Part shown: positions 25,880 to 37,497 of the stretch, one piece after another | Position numbering within the stretch: position 1 is the stretch's first letter | Layout of the letters: each line of letters opens with the position of its first letter | Assembly (NCBI RefSeq): GCF_003004785.1 | Contig: NZ_PVZS01000021.1 | Coordinates: 1 to 64,000 of the forward strand | Length of the DNA stretch: 64,000 nucleotides | Origin: Alsobacter soli | Lineage (GTDB): Bacteria; Pseudomonadota; Alphaproteobacteria; Rhizobiales; Beijerinckiaceae | Direction of reading: 5' to 3' | Made by a program: the position numbers and the translations under genes | Notes under the pieces: model-generated | The model's database searches: none | Told to the model about the DNA's origin: nothing | Seen by the model: the letters and a program-made list of their open reading frames with translations, nothing else

Positions 25880-27288
25880 GAGCGCAGGGAGCCCTGGATC
25901 GCATCGGCGAGCTTCGCCATGTTGGCGGGCTCCAGAACCCCGGAATTGGCAAGCGGCTCGGCGAACTTCATCGGTCGGCCAAACCGACGGCAGGCGGCAA
26001 GCATGAGTTCAACGTCCGCTAAACCCGGCGGATTGTCGATGGCGTCTTGCATCACGGTCTCGAACGCGAACGGATCCACCAGACGCGGGATCACGCCAAA
26101 GCCGCCGAACCGGGCCTGGGCCTGCAGCAAGGCGGGCTTGCCTAGGGAGGCCGCCTCGATGGCCGCCGTGCCATTCAGTGTGAAGACGAGCCGGCTCTGT
26201 ATCGTCAGATCGAGCGAGGGGATCCTGGCGTCGACGAACATCACATTGGGATAGCGGTGCGCGATCTCCTCATAGAAGGAGATTTCGCGCTGGCCGGCCA
26301 GCGCGGGGTGCTCTTTGAGCACGAGCCTCCAGGTCAAAGGCAAGCGGCGGGCGATAATGTCGATTAGGCTCGTCTGGCGACACTGCGACAGCACGAGAGT
26401 CGCGATCTCAGGCTCGTAGTGCAGCGGCATGTAGACGAACGGCGTGTCCTCCAAGGCAGAGCGGTCGGCGAAGTAGCGCTGGGCCCTCGCCAGCTGGCGC
26501 TTGAGCGTTAGGGGCTTGAGTGCGCGGTCGATGATGCCCGGCTGGGTCGGATCCGTCCTGTAGTAGCGATAGTGGTTGATCAGGTAACGGCCGACAGCTG
26601 CCGGACCTGGGATCTGAAATTTGCGTTCTTCTGTGGCCACTGCCGCGTTGTCGTAAGCCGGCTTGTGGCTACGGATCCGCTCAATGAAGCCGCGAGCGAA
26701 GGCGCTCTCCTCTGCGGTCGGCCCGTCAAGCCCCTCCTTGAACCCGCGATAGGCGGCCCAGGCGTCCTCGCATGCGAAGTACGGATTGTCGGCAATATAG
26801 AAGAGGTCTTCCAATCCCCAGGCCGTTGGCACGATAACCTGGATTCCACGTTCGCGCATCAGTTCGTAAAAAAGATGCGCAAATTGGCTGGCGATGCAAT
26901 TGAACACGAAAGCATCGGGCTGCTCCGCGTCGAGAAACTCCTCAAACACCTTCTTCAGGTGGATGTTCACGGCGATCAAGGTCGCGTGATCGAACATTAG
27001 GATGTGCCGGTCGGAATAGGCGATGCGCGCAAGTTTCACGCGCTCGTCAAACTTCCGGAAGCTCGCGACCTGGTCCGCCGTCGGGCGGAACGCCATACCG
27101 CGTCGATATTCCTCATAAAAGCGAACCAAACGCGTTCCGGGCGGCAGGCTCTCGACCGCATGGGCCCAGTAGCGGTCGTTCATCACGAAGCCGCAGGTCT
27201 GAAGCCCGGGAATCCGCTCCGCCAATACCTTATGCAGGGCGGTGAAGGTCCAAGTCTGGTCGTAGTCGAACCAATAACCGATTTTCAT
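25873..27288 (-). CDS. Capsular polysaccharide synthesis/export-type protein
   Basis: A 471-residue cytoplasmic protein of GT-B-like build. The C-terminal half has the blocks of the capsule-synthesis (KpsC/KpsS, LipB) group: PFVYMPLHYEPE, then LTWRLVLKEHPALAGQREISFY, YPNVMFVD, and FTLNGTAAIEAASLGKPAL. The N-terminal half is not recognised. KpsC/KpsS relatives make the Kdo linker of capsules, while others transfer or process surface sugars, so the exact reaction is open. It is on the minus strand, 61 bases after the acyltransferase gene, and probably co-transcribed with it. Confidence 0.7.
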   Translation of the reverse strand: MKIGYWFDYDQTWTFTALHKVLAERIPGLQTCGFVMNDRYWAHAVESLPPGTRLVRFYEEYRRGMAFRPTADQVASFRKFDERVKLARIAYSDRHILMFDHATLIAVNIHLKKVFEEFLDAEQPDAFVFNCIASQFAHLFYELMRERGIQVIVPTAWGLEDLFYIADNPYFACEDAWAAYRGFKEGLDGPTAEESAFARGFIERIRSHKPAYDNAAVATEERKFQIPGPAAVGRYLINHYRYYRTDPTQPGIIDRALKPLTLKRQLARAQRYFADRSALEDTPFVYMPLHYEPEIATLVLSQCRQTSLIDIIARRLPLTWRLVLKEHPALAGQREISFYEEIAHRYPNVMFVDARIPSLDLTIQSRLVFTLNGTAAIEAASLGKPALLQAQARFGGFGVIPRLVDPFAFETVMQDAIDNPPGLADVELMLAACRRFGRPMKFAEPLANSGVLEPANMAKLADAIQGSLRSQ

Positions 27289-27349
27289 AAGGCGCGTATC
27301 CTGCGGCCCGAACCGCGTGCTTCGTACTCACCGGGAAGAAACGGCTTGA

Positions 27350-28561
27350 CTAGGCGCGAACCCTCGGGATCGCGGCACCGGGCCTTGACAGAAAGGCCAG
27401 GATCCAGCGCCGGAACACTGTCGGCTGCTCAAGGGCGAGTGCGCCCGCATAGGCTATCGCCTGTGTGAGCGCAACAGCTATCAGTCCCATGGTCGCAGCG
27501 GAGACCGGGTTCGCGGCCCAGCCGAGTTGAGACGCAATAGAGATAGACGCCAGCAACAGCGGATTGTGCAGCACGTAAAGCGTGTAGGCATAACGCGCGA
27601 GCGGCTGCAGGCGCGCGAGGCTCCCGTCCGCCCCGCTCTCAGGAACCGCCACCCGCAGCAACCCGAGAGCGATCACCGGCGCTGTGGTCAACTGGAAGGT
27701 CAGGAAGAGCCGATCTGCGCTCAAGGCTTCTGCGAACCGGGGGGCGCTCCCGGCCAGAGCAATGGGAGCGAGCAGAATCGCGCATAGCGTCAGGGGCACG
27801 GCTGGCGATCGTGCGCATTTCAGGACAATTGGACGCGTCCCGTAAAGTGCGGCCAAGGCTCCGCAACCGAACAGAGCAAGGCTTTGCGGGTAGAAGAACC
27901 GTGTCGAGACAATCGCCGCCGCCGCACAGGCGCAAGCGGCCGTAATCCAGCCGAGGACGCCCCGGCGTACCGTGGCGAAGGCGAGGAGACCAGCCACAAC
28001 ATAGAGGAACACCTCCTGGCGCAGGGACCAAAGCGGCCCGTCAACCGCGAAGGTCGCGTCCGTGGGCAGGAAGGTCAGCGTGATCCCGCGCACGAACGCC
28101 AGGGGTCCGGTGGTCAGTTCGGCGCTGCGGACATCCACGAGATCGACAAGGCCCGATTTGCCCAGCCATCCGACCGCCATAGAAACCGCGACGGCAAGCA
28201 CTAGAGGCGGCAAGATCCTGGCCACCCTGTGGATTGCGTAATCGGTGGTCCAACTCGCCCCGCCGGCTTTCCCGGACGACAATCGTCGCAGGCTCAGCGC
28301 GACAACGAATCCGCTCAGGGCGAAGAACACCATCACAGCCAGCCGCGATGTCCAGGCCGTGACCACGACGAGGTTCTCGGGCAGATGTGCATGGAGCGAC
28401 AGATTGAGTGCGTGGCCGAAAAAAACGACCTGGGCGGCAATGCCCCTTACCCCGTCCAGCGCAGCATGAGAGTATGCTGGTCCCACTGCACGGGTGAGGG
28501 GCGCATCCGCCCCCCCGGGTGCCAACTCGCCCCGGCCAGCGTTCGGCAGTGTCGCAGTCAT
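27350..28561 (-). CDS. Acyltransferase 3 family membrane protein
   Basis: A 403-residue polytopic enzyme of the acyltransferase-3 (OafA/ExoZ) family, with about ten transmembrane helices. The N-terminal signature is LDGVRGIAAQVVFFGHALNLS, with the family's catalytic His in the first helix, then FFALSGFVVALSL with the conserved Ser-Gly. It transfers acetyl or similar groups from a cytoplasmic donor to a surface glycan. It faces away from the pseudaminic-acid operon across a 292-base divergent promoter region in which I see no gene. Confidence 0.88.
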   Translation of the reverse strand: MTATLPNAGRGELAPGGADAPLTRAVGPAYSHAALDGVRGIAAQVVFFGHALNLSLHAHLPENLVVVTAWTSRLAVMVFFALSGFVVALSLRRLSSGKAGGASWTTDYAIHRVARILPPLVLAVAVSMAVGWLGKSGLVDLVDVRSAELTTGPLAFVRGITLTFLPTDATFAVDGPLWSLRQEVFLYVVAGLLAFATVRRGVLGWITAACACAAAAIVSTRFFYPQSLALFGCGALAALYGTRPIVLKCARSPAVPLTLCAILLAPIALAGSAPRFAEALSADRLFLTFQLTTAPVIALGLLRVAVPESGADGSLARLQPLARYAYTLYVLHNPLLLASISIASQLGWAANPVSAATMGLIAVALTQAIAYAGALALEQPTVFRRWILAFLSRPGAAIPRVRA

Positions 28562-28820
28562 GGAGCCCTCGCCTGCCTGATACGACGCGCCATCCGCGCG
28601 CGGCCAATACGCTTGCGGATGGGCCGGATCAGGGCCGGCGCCCCTCTACTACCCGCGGCGTCATGGTTAATAGTTCGCGTATAGGTAGCGGCGCAAGATG
28701 TGAGGCCTGAGATCTCCGAGGCCGAAAAGGCTGCTCCTGGGGAACGCCCATCCTGTCGGTGGCGGGGCCATTGACGGCGCTGGCCGGAGCGTTCAAGACA
28801 CGCGCTACGATTGCGCATGA

Positions 28821-31008
<2,188 letters not shown>

Positions 31009-31012
<4 letters not shown>

Positions 31013-31905
31013 GCGACGCTGGATCGCGGGCGCGCCTGGCGCTCGGGGCGGTGCAGTTTGGGCTGGCGTACGGCGTCACCAATGCGGCGGGGCAGACGCC
31101 GCCCGCGGAGGTGGACGCCATTCTCCACGCAGCCAGGCGCGCCGGGCTCGACACGGTCGACACGGCCGCCGCCTATGGCGCGAGCGAAGAAGTCCTCGGC
31201 CGCACGCCGGGGCTGTCCGGCTTTCGGGTCGTGACCAAAACCGTTCCGCTCCGCCGTTCCGAGATCGACGCCGAGGACGTCGTGATCGTGCGCGAGGGCT
31301 TCCGCCGCTCTCTCGAGAGGCTGGGGCGCCCCCAGGTCGACTCGCTCCTCGTGCATCAAGCCTACGACCTGCTTGCTCCAGGAGGAGACCGGCTGTGGGC
31401 CTTCCTGGAGGGCGAAAAGGCGGCTGGTCGCGTGAGGCGCATCGGCGCATCCGTCTACGGTCGAGACGATATCAAGCAACTTTTGGAGCGCTACCCTGTC
31501 GAAGTGGTCCAGTTGCCGCTGAGCGCGCTCGACCAGCGGCTGCTTCGCGACGGATCACTTGCGCTGCTTCGGCGTCGCGGCGTCGCCGTGCATGCGCGAT
31601 CCCTGTTCCTGCAAGGTTTGCTGCTGCAACCCTCCGCCTCGCCTTTGACGAGCAGTTCCGCCACACGCGCGCTGGCCCGCTGGGATGAGGCCTGCCGGGC
31701 CGCCGGCGTGACCCGACTGGAAGCGGCGCTTGGCTTCGCCAAAGCGACGACCGAGATCGAACGGGCGGTCATAGGCGTGCAAAGCGCGGAGCAATTCGCC
31801 GCGGGCGTGGCCGCCTGGGACGCCGGCGCCGCCCTCGACTGGGGCCACCTGGCCTGCGACGACGCCGATTTGCTGGATCCGAGACTGTGGCCTGCCCGGG
31901 GATAA
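31009..31905 (+). CDS. Aldo/keto reductase-family protein
   Basis: A 298-residue TIM-barrel oxidoreductase of the aldo/keto reductase superfamily. The catalytic tetrad is visible: Asp and Tyr in DTVDTAAAYGASEEVLG, Lys in VVTKTVP, His in LLVHQAYDLL. The C-terminal NADPH-binding part (GVQSAEQFAAGV) is present. It overlaps pseC by ATGA, so it belongs to the pathway, yet none of the six standard Pse steps needs such an enzyme. Genes like it recur in nonulosonate clusters with SpsF-type proteins; an altered Pse derivative is plausible. Confidence 0.85.
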
Positions 31906-31966
31906 CTCCTGCCGGGTTGCCGCGATGCTGGCTCCTGGTGGCATTTTGCAGTAGCAAAACCCTGCG

Positions 31967-33155
31967 ATGCATCCGGTAGCAATATCACGCTCCAGCGCGG
32001 CCCGGCCTGGGTCGCCCACGCGACTTCTCGCGCTCGACGGTTTGCGGGGCGTCTTCGCCCTGGGCGTGATGATCTACCACTTCACCATGTGGACGGCTCC
32101 GCCAGCCCCTGGGCCCTGGCGTTCGGTCGCCATGGCGGTGGGACGTCGACGGCTTCTTCGTGGTCAGCGGACTGAGCCTCGCGGTGGCGAGCGCTCATGC
32201 GGATTTCACCCGCTGGCGAGACTGGAGCGCGTTCTTCATCCGCCGCCTGTTCCGGATCTGGCCCCTTTATGCTGTCGCGACCCTGATCGCCGCGGCCCTT
32301 CTGATCCACAACGGCGCGCCATTCGGAGCGGGGCTCGGCAAGCTCGTCCTCGTCAACCTGACGCTGGCCTTCGGATGGCTCGACCCGTCCAAGGCCATTC
32401 CAGTCGGGGGATGGTCGCTGGCAGTGGAGGTGGCGTTCTACATGCTGTTCCCGGCGTCCATGCTCACCGTGCGGCTCGGCCGCTGGTCCCTGCCGGTCCT
32501 TGCGGCGGCGGCAACCTTTGCGATGCTCGTGGGGGCTGCGCATCTCGACCGAAATGGGTCTTTGACGCCGCAGTGGGCCGACTACGTGCGGTTGCGCCAG
32601 CACGCGGCCTTTTTCGTTTGCGGCATGGCTCTTGGCCTGTCGGCCACGCCACTGAGCAGACTGCCTCGCCCTGCCTCCGTCGCCCTCGTCGCTGTGGGCG
32701 GGCTCACTTTCTTCGCCACGGCGCTCGCTTTCGGCGGATCCGACGCCGTGTCACTGGTTCAGCCGGCGCCGCGGTTCTGCTTTCTTGTCGCGCTGACGCT
32801 CATGGCTGCGGGCGCGTGCCGCCGGGAATCCGCGGGCGTCCTGGAGCGCGTCGCCGAACTTCTGGGGCAGGCGTCCTATCCCGTCTACCTGATCCATCCG
32901 CTGGCGTACGAGAGCTTAAGGTTGTTCGTCGAACCCGGATGGGCTGGGTCGCTAGCGTTGACGCCCGCCGTGATCGTGCTCTCGATCGTCATTCATCGGC
33001 GATTGGAAATCCCGGTCATCCTGCGTGGAGCGAAGCTGGCCAAGGCAGTGGCCCAGCCACGAGGCGGCATGGGCGCCGCCATGACTGGTTCACCTGCCGG
33101 AAGCGCCCGCAGCGGCGCCTCACGTATCCGTAGCCGCGCCATAGAGACCCGCTGA
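31967..33155 (+). pseudogene. Frameshifted acyltransferase 3 family gene
   Basis: The N-terminus (ATG at 31967) reads LLALDGLRGVFALGVMIYHF, the family's first helix with the catalytic His, then runs into unrelated sequence after about base 32115. A second frame, open from 32142, continues with DVDGFFVVSGLSLAVASAH, AFFIRRLFRIWPLYAV and nine or so further helices to 33155. Joined by one base change the two make a complete O-acyltransferase of about 395 residues. It sits in the operon between the reductase and the methyltransferase. A real inactivating mutation, a phase switch or a sequencing error are all possible; no homopolymer is at the junction. Confidence 0.8.
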
Positions 33156-33158
33156 CTC

Positions 33159-33851
33159 ATGATGTCCAAGGAAGCGATGCAGGCGGAAGCGTTCCGCGCG
33201 GGCGAAGGGGACGCCTGGTTTCGGCGCAATCAAGTCGCCATGACGCGGCGCCTGCATGACCCCGCCCAGGGCGCCCTGGAGCAGGTGGTCCGAGACCGCC
33301 GCCCGCGGTCCGTGCTGGATCTCGGCTGCGCCAACGGCTATCGACTGGGCGCCCTGGAAAGCCGTTTCGGACCATTCGTGCGCATCGCGGGCGCGGACAT
33401 CAGCCCCGAGGCGATCGCGGAGGGGAGGAAACTGCATCCGGGCTACGAACTCGCCGTCGCACCGATCGACCAGCTTCCTCTGGCGGGCGGGTTCGATTGC
33501 GTGTCCGTCTGCTTCGTCATGCACTGGATCGACCGGCTGCTTCTCAGCCGGGCGGTCGCGGAAATCGACCGGATGGTCGCGCCCGGAGGCACGCTGTTGA
33601 TCGCTGATTTCCTGCCGGATCGGCCCACGCGGCGGCGCTACCATCACCGCGAGGATGTTGCGCTCTTCACCTACAAGCAAGACTACGCTTTGGCTTTCGA
33701 AGGTTTGGGTTTGTACGCCCGCCTGAACCGCGCATATTTCGCCCATGGCGCGCCGGAGGTGCGGAAGGGCGATGAAATCCCGGACGGTGACCGCTGCGCG
33801 GTGACGGTCCTGGAGAAGCTCGTCGAGCCGTACAGGGAGGATCCGGCATGA
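33159..33851 (+). CDS. Class I SAM-dependent methyltransferase
   Basis: A 230-residue cytoplasmic enzyme with the SAM-binding block VLDLGCANGYRLGALE, the acidic strand IAGADISPEAIAEG, and a later FDCVSVCFVMHWID strand as motif II. The rest fits methyltransferase domain families 11/25. It overlaps the next gene by ATGA. From position it should methylate a Pse precursor or glycan, but the substrate is unknown. It begins four bases after the frameshifted acyltransferase. Confidence 0.85.
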   Translation: MMSKEAMQAEAFRAGEGDAWFRRNQVAMTRRLHDPAQGALEQVVRDRRPRSVLDLGCANGYRLGALESRFGPFVRIAGADISPEAIAEGRKLHPGYELAVAPIDQLPLAGGFDCVSVCFVMHWIDRLLLSRAVAEIDRMVAPGGTLLIADFLPDRPTRRRYHHREDVALFTYKQDYALAFEGLGLYARLNRAYFAHGAPEVRKGDEIPDGDRCAVTVLEKLVEPYREDPA

Positions 33852-34606
33852 TCCTGGCCGTATTGCAGGCCCGATTCTCGTCTTCCCGCCTGCCCGGCAA
33901 GGTGCTCGAGCCGCTGGCCGGGCAGCCCATGTTGCTGCGCCAGCTCGAGCGCGTTCGCCGCTCGCGACGCATCGACCGGCTCGTCCTGGCCACGAGCGTC
34001 GATCCCAGCGACGACCCGGTGGCTGACCTGGGCCGCCGCGCCGGGGTCGATGTGAGCCGGGGATCGCTCGATGACGTGCTCGACCGATTCATCCGGGCCG
34101 CCCAGCCTTTTCATCCCGAATGGGTGGTGCGCCTAACCGGAGACTGCCCGCTTGCGGATCCCGACGTGATCGATGGGGTCATCGAGGCGGCCATAGCCGC
34201 GGAGGCCGACTACGCGTCGAACGCCGTCGAGCCCACTTGGCCCGACGGGCTCGACGTGGAGGTGGTCCGCTGGACGGTGCTGCAGGTCGTCGCCGCAGAA
34301 CCCCGGACCGAGGCGGAGCGCGAACATGTCACGCTCGCCATTCATCGCCGGCCCAGCCGGTTCAAGGTGACGCATGTGAGACAGCAGCGGGATCTCTCGA
34401 GCCTGCGCTGGACGGTGGACGAGCCCCGCGACCTTGTCTTTGTCCGGGCGGTTTACGACCGGCTTTTCGCGGCGAATCCGGCATTCAACACCGAGGACGT
34501 ACTCGCGCTGCTCGCGCGCGAGCCGCAACTCGCTTCCATGAACGGCGACATTACGCGCAATGAGGGCCTCCTTCGATCACTGGCCGCAGAGTCGGCCCCC
34601 ACCTGA
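33848..34606 (+). CDS. SpsF-type cytidylyltransferase, probable CMP-Pse synthetase
   Basis: A 252-residue nucleotidyltransferase of the SpsF/NeuA-like group. Seen: the N-terminal nucleotide-binding loop ILAVLQARFSSSRLPGKVLEPL, then GDCPLADPDVIDGVIE and YASNAVEPTWPDGLDVEVV. It would activate pseudaminic acid with CTP (the PseF step), replacing the classical PseF that is missing from the cluster. It overlaps the methyltransferase by ATGA and is followed 36 bases on by the aminotransferase gene. Substrate is inferred from context. Confidence 0.85.
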   Translation: MILAVLQARFSSSRLPGKVLEPLAGQPMLLRQLERVRRSRRIDRLVLATSVDPSDDPVADLGRRAGVDVSRGSLDDVLDRFIRAAQPFHPEWVVRLTGDCPLADPDVIDGVIEAAIAAEADYASNAVEPTWPDGLDVEVVRWTVLQVVAAEPRTEAEREHVTLAIHRRPSRFKVTHVRQQRDLSSLRWTVDEPRDLVFVRAVYDRLFAANPAFNTEDVLALLAREPQLASMNGDITRNEGLLRSLAAESAPT

Positions 34607-34642
34607 ACCTGAATATTGGGCGACCGCCCGCACCTGTGAGAG

Positions 34643-35941
34643 ATGATCGCAATGTCGCAACGCTACGCCCGTTCGGAAGAACTGCTCGCCCGCGCCGAGC
34701 GCACCATCCCGCTGGGCAGCCAGACTTTCTCCAAGTCCAAGACGCAGTATCCGTTCGGGGTCTCACCCTACTTCATCGTGCGCGGCCAAGGCGCTCATGT
34801 GTGGGACGCCGACGGCAACGAGTACGTGGATTTCATCAACTCGCTTCTGTCGGTGTCACTCGGACATGGCGATCCCGACGTCACCGCCGCGGTCCAGGAG
34901 CAGCTCAAGGATGGGGTGATCTTCTCCCTGCCACATCCTCTCGAGATGGGGGTGGCGGAGCGCATCGTGGAGATGGTCCCGTGCGCCGAGAAGGTCCGGT
35001 TCGGAAAGAACGGCTCAGACGCCACGTCCGGCGCCGTGCGCCTGGCGCGGGCCTGGACAGGACGGGACCGGGTGGCGGTGTGCGGCTATCACGGATGGCA
35101 GGACTGGTACATCGGCGCCACCCCCCGCAACCGCGGCGTGCCGAAGGCCGTGCAGGAGCTGACGCACACCTTCCCGTACAACGACCTGACCGCCGTGGAG
35201 CGCCTGCTGGCCGCGCACCCGGGCGAGTTCGCAGCCGTCATCCTCGAACCGATGAACGTGGCCGAGCCCCAGCCCGGCTTCCTCGAGGGCCTGAAGGAGC
35301 TCACCCGCCGCCATGGCGCGCTGCTAGTCTTCGACGAGACCATAACGGGCTTCCGCTTCGCCAATGGCGGCGCCCAGGAGTTGTTCGGGGTCGCCCCGGA
35401 CCTCGCGACATTCGGCAAGGGCATCGCCAACGGATATGCATTATCGGCGGTGGCCGGACGAGCCGACGTCATGAGCCTGATGGAGGATATCTTCTTCTCG
35501 TTCACGATGGGAGGCGAGACGCTTTCCCTAGCCGCCGCCAAGGCCACCCTCGACAAGCTGCGCCGCGAGCCCGTAGTGGAGACTATTGCGCAGCGCGGCC
35601 TGGTCGCCATGCACGGAGCCGCGAAGCTGCTCGCCCAAAACGAGCTTCAGGACGTGATCACCGTTTCTGGCCACCCCTCTTGGTCTTTTCTCAACATCAA
35701 GGACGCGAACGGATACAGCGCCTTCGAGATCAAGACGTTGTTCCTGCAAGAGGTGTTGGCGCGCGGCGTGATGACCCTGGGCACCCACAACATGAGTTAC
35801 GCGCATACCGACGCCGATCTGGATCGGCTTCTTGAGGTATATGGAGAGGTCTTCCCTATCCTGGCTGACGCCGTTCATAACCGGGCGCTGAAGCAGTACC
35901 TGCGCTGCGAGCCGCTACAGCCGCTCTTCCGGGTGCGGTGA
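34643..35941 (+). CDS. Class III aminotransferase (glutamate-1-semialdehyde aminomutase-like)
   Basis: A 432-residue PLP enzyme. Seen: FSKSKTQYPFGVSPYFIVRGQG, HGDPDVTAAV, the cofactor stretch FGKNGSDATSGAVRLAR, VLVFDETITGFRF-type strand with the PLP Asp, and FGKGIANGYALSAVAG with the internal-aldimine Lys259. The annotation name for this fold is haem-precursor related, but its place between the SpsF-type gene and pseG points to sugar metabolism. It may aminate a modified nonulosonic acid. The stop overlaps the pseG start (TGATG). Confidence 0.85.
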   Translation: MIAMSQRYARSEELLARAERTIPLGSQTFSKSKTQYPFGVSPYFIVRGQGAHVWDADGNEYVDFINSLLSVSLGHGDPDVTAAVQEQLKDGVIFSLPHPLEMGVAERIVEMVPCAEKVRFGKNGSDATSGAVRLARAWTGRDRVAVCGYHGWQDWYIGATPRNRGVPKAVQELTHTFPYNDLTAVERLLAAHPGEFAAVILEPMNVAEPQPGFLEGLKELTRRHGALLVFDETITGFRFANGGAQELFGVAPDLATFGKGIANGYALSAVAGRADVMSLMEDIFFSFTMGGETLSLAAAKATLDKLRREPVVETIAQRGLVAMHGAAKLLAQNELQDVITVSGHPSWSFLNIKDANGYSAFEIKTLFLQEVLARGVMTLGTHNMSYAHTDADLDRLLEVYGEVFPILADAVHNRALKQYLRCEPLQPLFRVR

Positions 35942-37473
35942 TGCAGTCAATGGGACGCCTGGTCGCGTTTCGAGCGGACGCGTCCCCTGAAATCGGCGCT
36001 GGACACGTGATGCGATGTCTCACGCTCGCCCAAGCGCTTCAGGCCTATGGAGTTGCTTGCGTCCTTCTCGGAGCTCCATCCACGGCGACCTGGAGGCGCG
36101 AAATCGAATCCCGTGGCGTCGCTTTCGTTTCGTTGCGGCTTGAGGCAGGCGCTCTGAATGTGGAGCGTGAGCCGAGCCATAGCGGTTGGGCTTCTTGGGG
36201 GCAGGAAGCGGATGCTGCGGCTACCGCGGCAGCGCTCCCCCGGGATCCTGACTGGCTCATTGTTGATCACTATGCGCTCGATGCCCGATGGGAGCGGCTG
36301 CTGCGCCCCCATGCACCACGCATTGCCGCTCTCGACGACTTGGCCAATCGGTCCCATGACGCCGATCTGTTGCTCGACCAAAATTTGCAAACGGCCGGCC
36401 GTTACGAGGGGTTGCTTATGTCGCAGGCCAGGCGACTGCTGGGTCCTCGTTACGCGTTGATACGGCCAGCGTTCGCGCAGGCTCGGCGAGGCGCGACGCT
36501 TCGGGGTCCCCAACTGCGGCGTATCCATGTTTTCATGGGCGGCGGCGACGTCGGCGCGCCAACGCTGGCGGCCATCGAAGCTGTTTCCGGACCTGCGCTG
36601 CGCGACGCCGCGCTCGACGTGGTGATCGGCGCAGCGAACCGAGGCCAAGAAGCCATTGCGCGTGCGTTGAGTGGCCGAGACAACGCGCGCCTTCACGTCG
36701 ACACACCCGACATGGCCAGACTCATGGCGGACGCGGATCTCGGAATTGGCGCGGGCGGGGGCGCTGCACTGGAACGCTGCGTCGTGGGATTGCCGAGCGT
36801 GACCGCGCCCCTCGCACCCAACCAAGAGCCCGGACTGCGAGCCTTGGAAGCTCAAGGCGCGACCCTGGTCGCTCCCTCCGCCTCGGCCGCCGACCTGGGT
36901 TCGGCCGTCGAGGCGCTGGCATGTTCATCCGATCGGCGGCGCCGGATGGAGGAAGCAGCTCTATCCGTAACAGACGGGCACGGCGCCGACCGAGTCGCAG
37001 CGGCGCTCATGGCCGAGGCGGCCGGCGTCACCGTGCGCCTCGCCCGTCCGAACGACGCTGCCCTTCTTTTGCGGTGGAGGAACGAGCCGAGCGTTCGCGC
37101 GCTGTCCTTTTCGCAGGATGAAATCACGGAGGAGAGCCACCTGGCCTGGTTCTCGCGGGCCCTTGCCGACCCTTCAGCTGTCGTCCTGATCGGCTTGGTT
37201 GCAGGACGGCCCTGCGGCACGGTGCGCTGGAGCGTGAACGGGGACGTCGCCACCGCATCAATTACCGTCGCTCCTGAAACGCAGGGCGTTGGTTTGGGCT
37301 CAAGGCTGCTGGAAGCCGCACGGCTCGATCCAGCGCTGCCTGGGCAAGCGCAGCTCCTGCATGCATGGGTGAAGCCCGAGAACCAGCCTTCGCGCCGGCT
37401 CTTCGAAACCGCCGGATATGCGCCCGTTTCAGAAGAACCCGATAGAGTGCTATATGCGAGACCGCGCGCCTAA
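35941..37473 (+). CDS. pseG: Fused PseG-PseH: UDP-sugar hydrolase plus N-acetyltransferase
   Basis: A 510-residue two-domain protein. Residues about 1-345 are PseG, the UDP-2,4-diacetamido-trideoxy-L-altropyranose hydrolase: FRADASPEIGAGHVMRCLTLA with its catalytic region, HVFMGGGDVGAPT, and ADLGIGAGGGAALERCVVGLPS in the GT-B-like second half. Residues about 350-510 are a GNAT acetyltransferase, VRLARPNDAALLLRWRNEP and VAPETQGVGLGSRLLEAARL with the acetyl-CoA loop, matching PseH, which acetylates the C4 amine. Fusing steps three and four in one chain is sensible channelling. The ATG at 35941 overlaps the upstream stop. Confidence 0.92.
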   Translation: MQSMGRLVAFRADASPEIGAGHVMRCLTLAQALQAYGVACVLLGAPSTATWRREIESRGVAFVSLRLEAGALNVEREPSHSGWASWGQEADAAATAAALPRDPDWLIVDHYALDARWERLLRPHAPRIAALDDLANRSHDADLLLDQNLQTAGRYEGLLMSQARRLLGPRYALIRPAFAQARRGATLRGPQLRRIHVFMGGGDVGAPTLAAIEAVSGPALRDAALDVVIGAANRGQEAIARALSGRDNARLHVDTPDMARLMADADLGIGAGGGAALERCVVGLPSVTAPLAPNQEPGLRALEAQGATLVAPSASAADLGSAVEALACSSDRRRRMEEAALSVTDGHGADRVAAALMAEAAGVTVRLARPNDAALLLRWRNEPSVRALSFSQDEITEESHLAWFSRALADPSAVVLIGLVAGRPCGTVRWSVNGDVATASITVAPETQGVGLGSRLLEAARLDPALPGQAQLLHAWVKPENQPSRRLFETAGYAPVSEEPDRVLYARPRA

Positions 37474-37497
37474 GGGCGCCAAGCGAGGCCCCCACCG

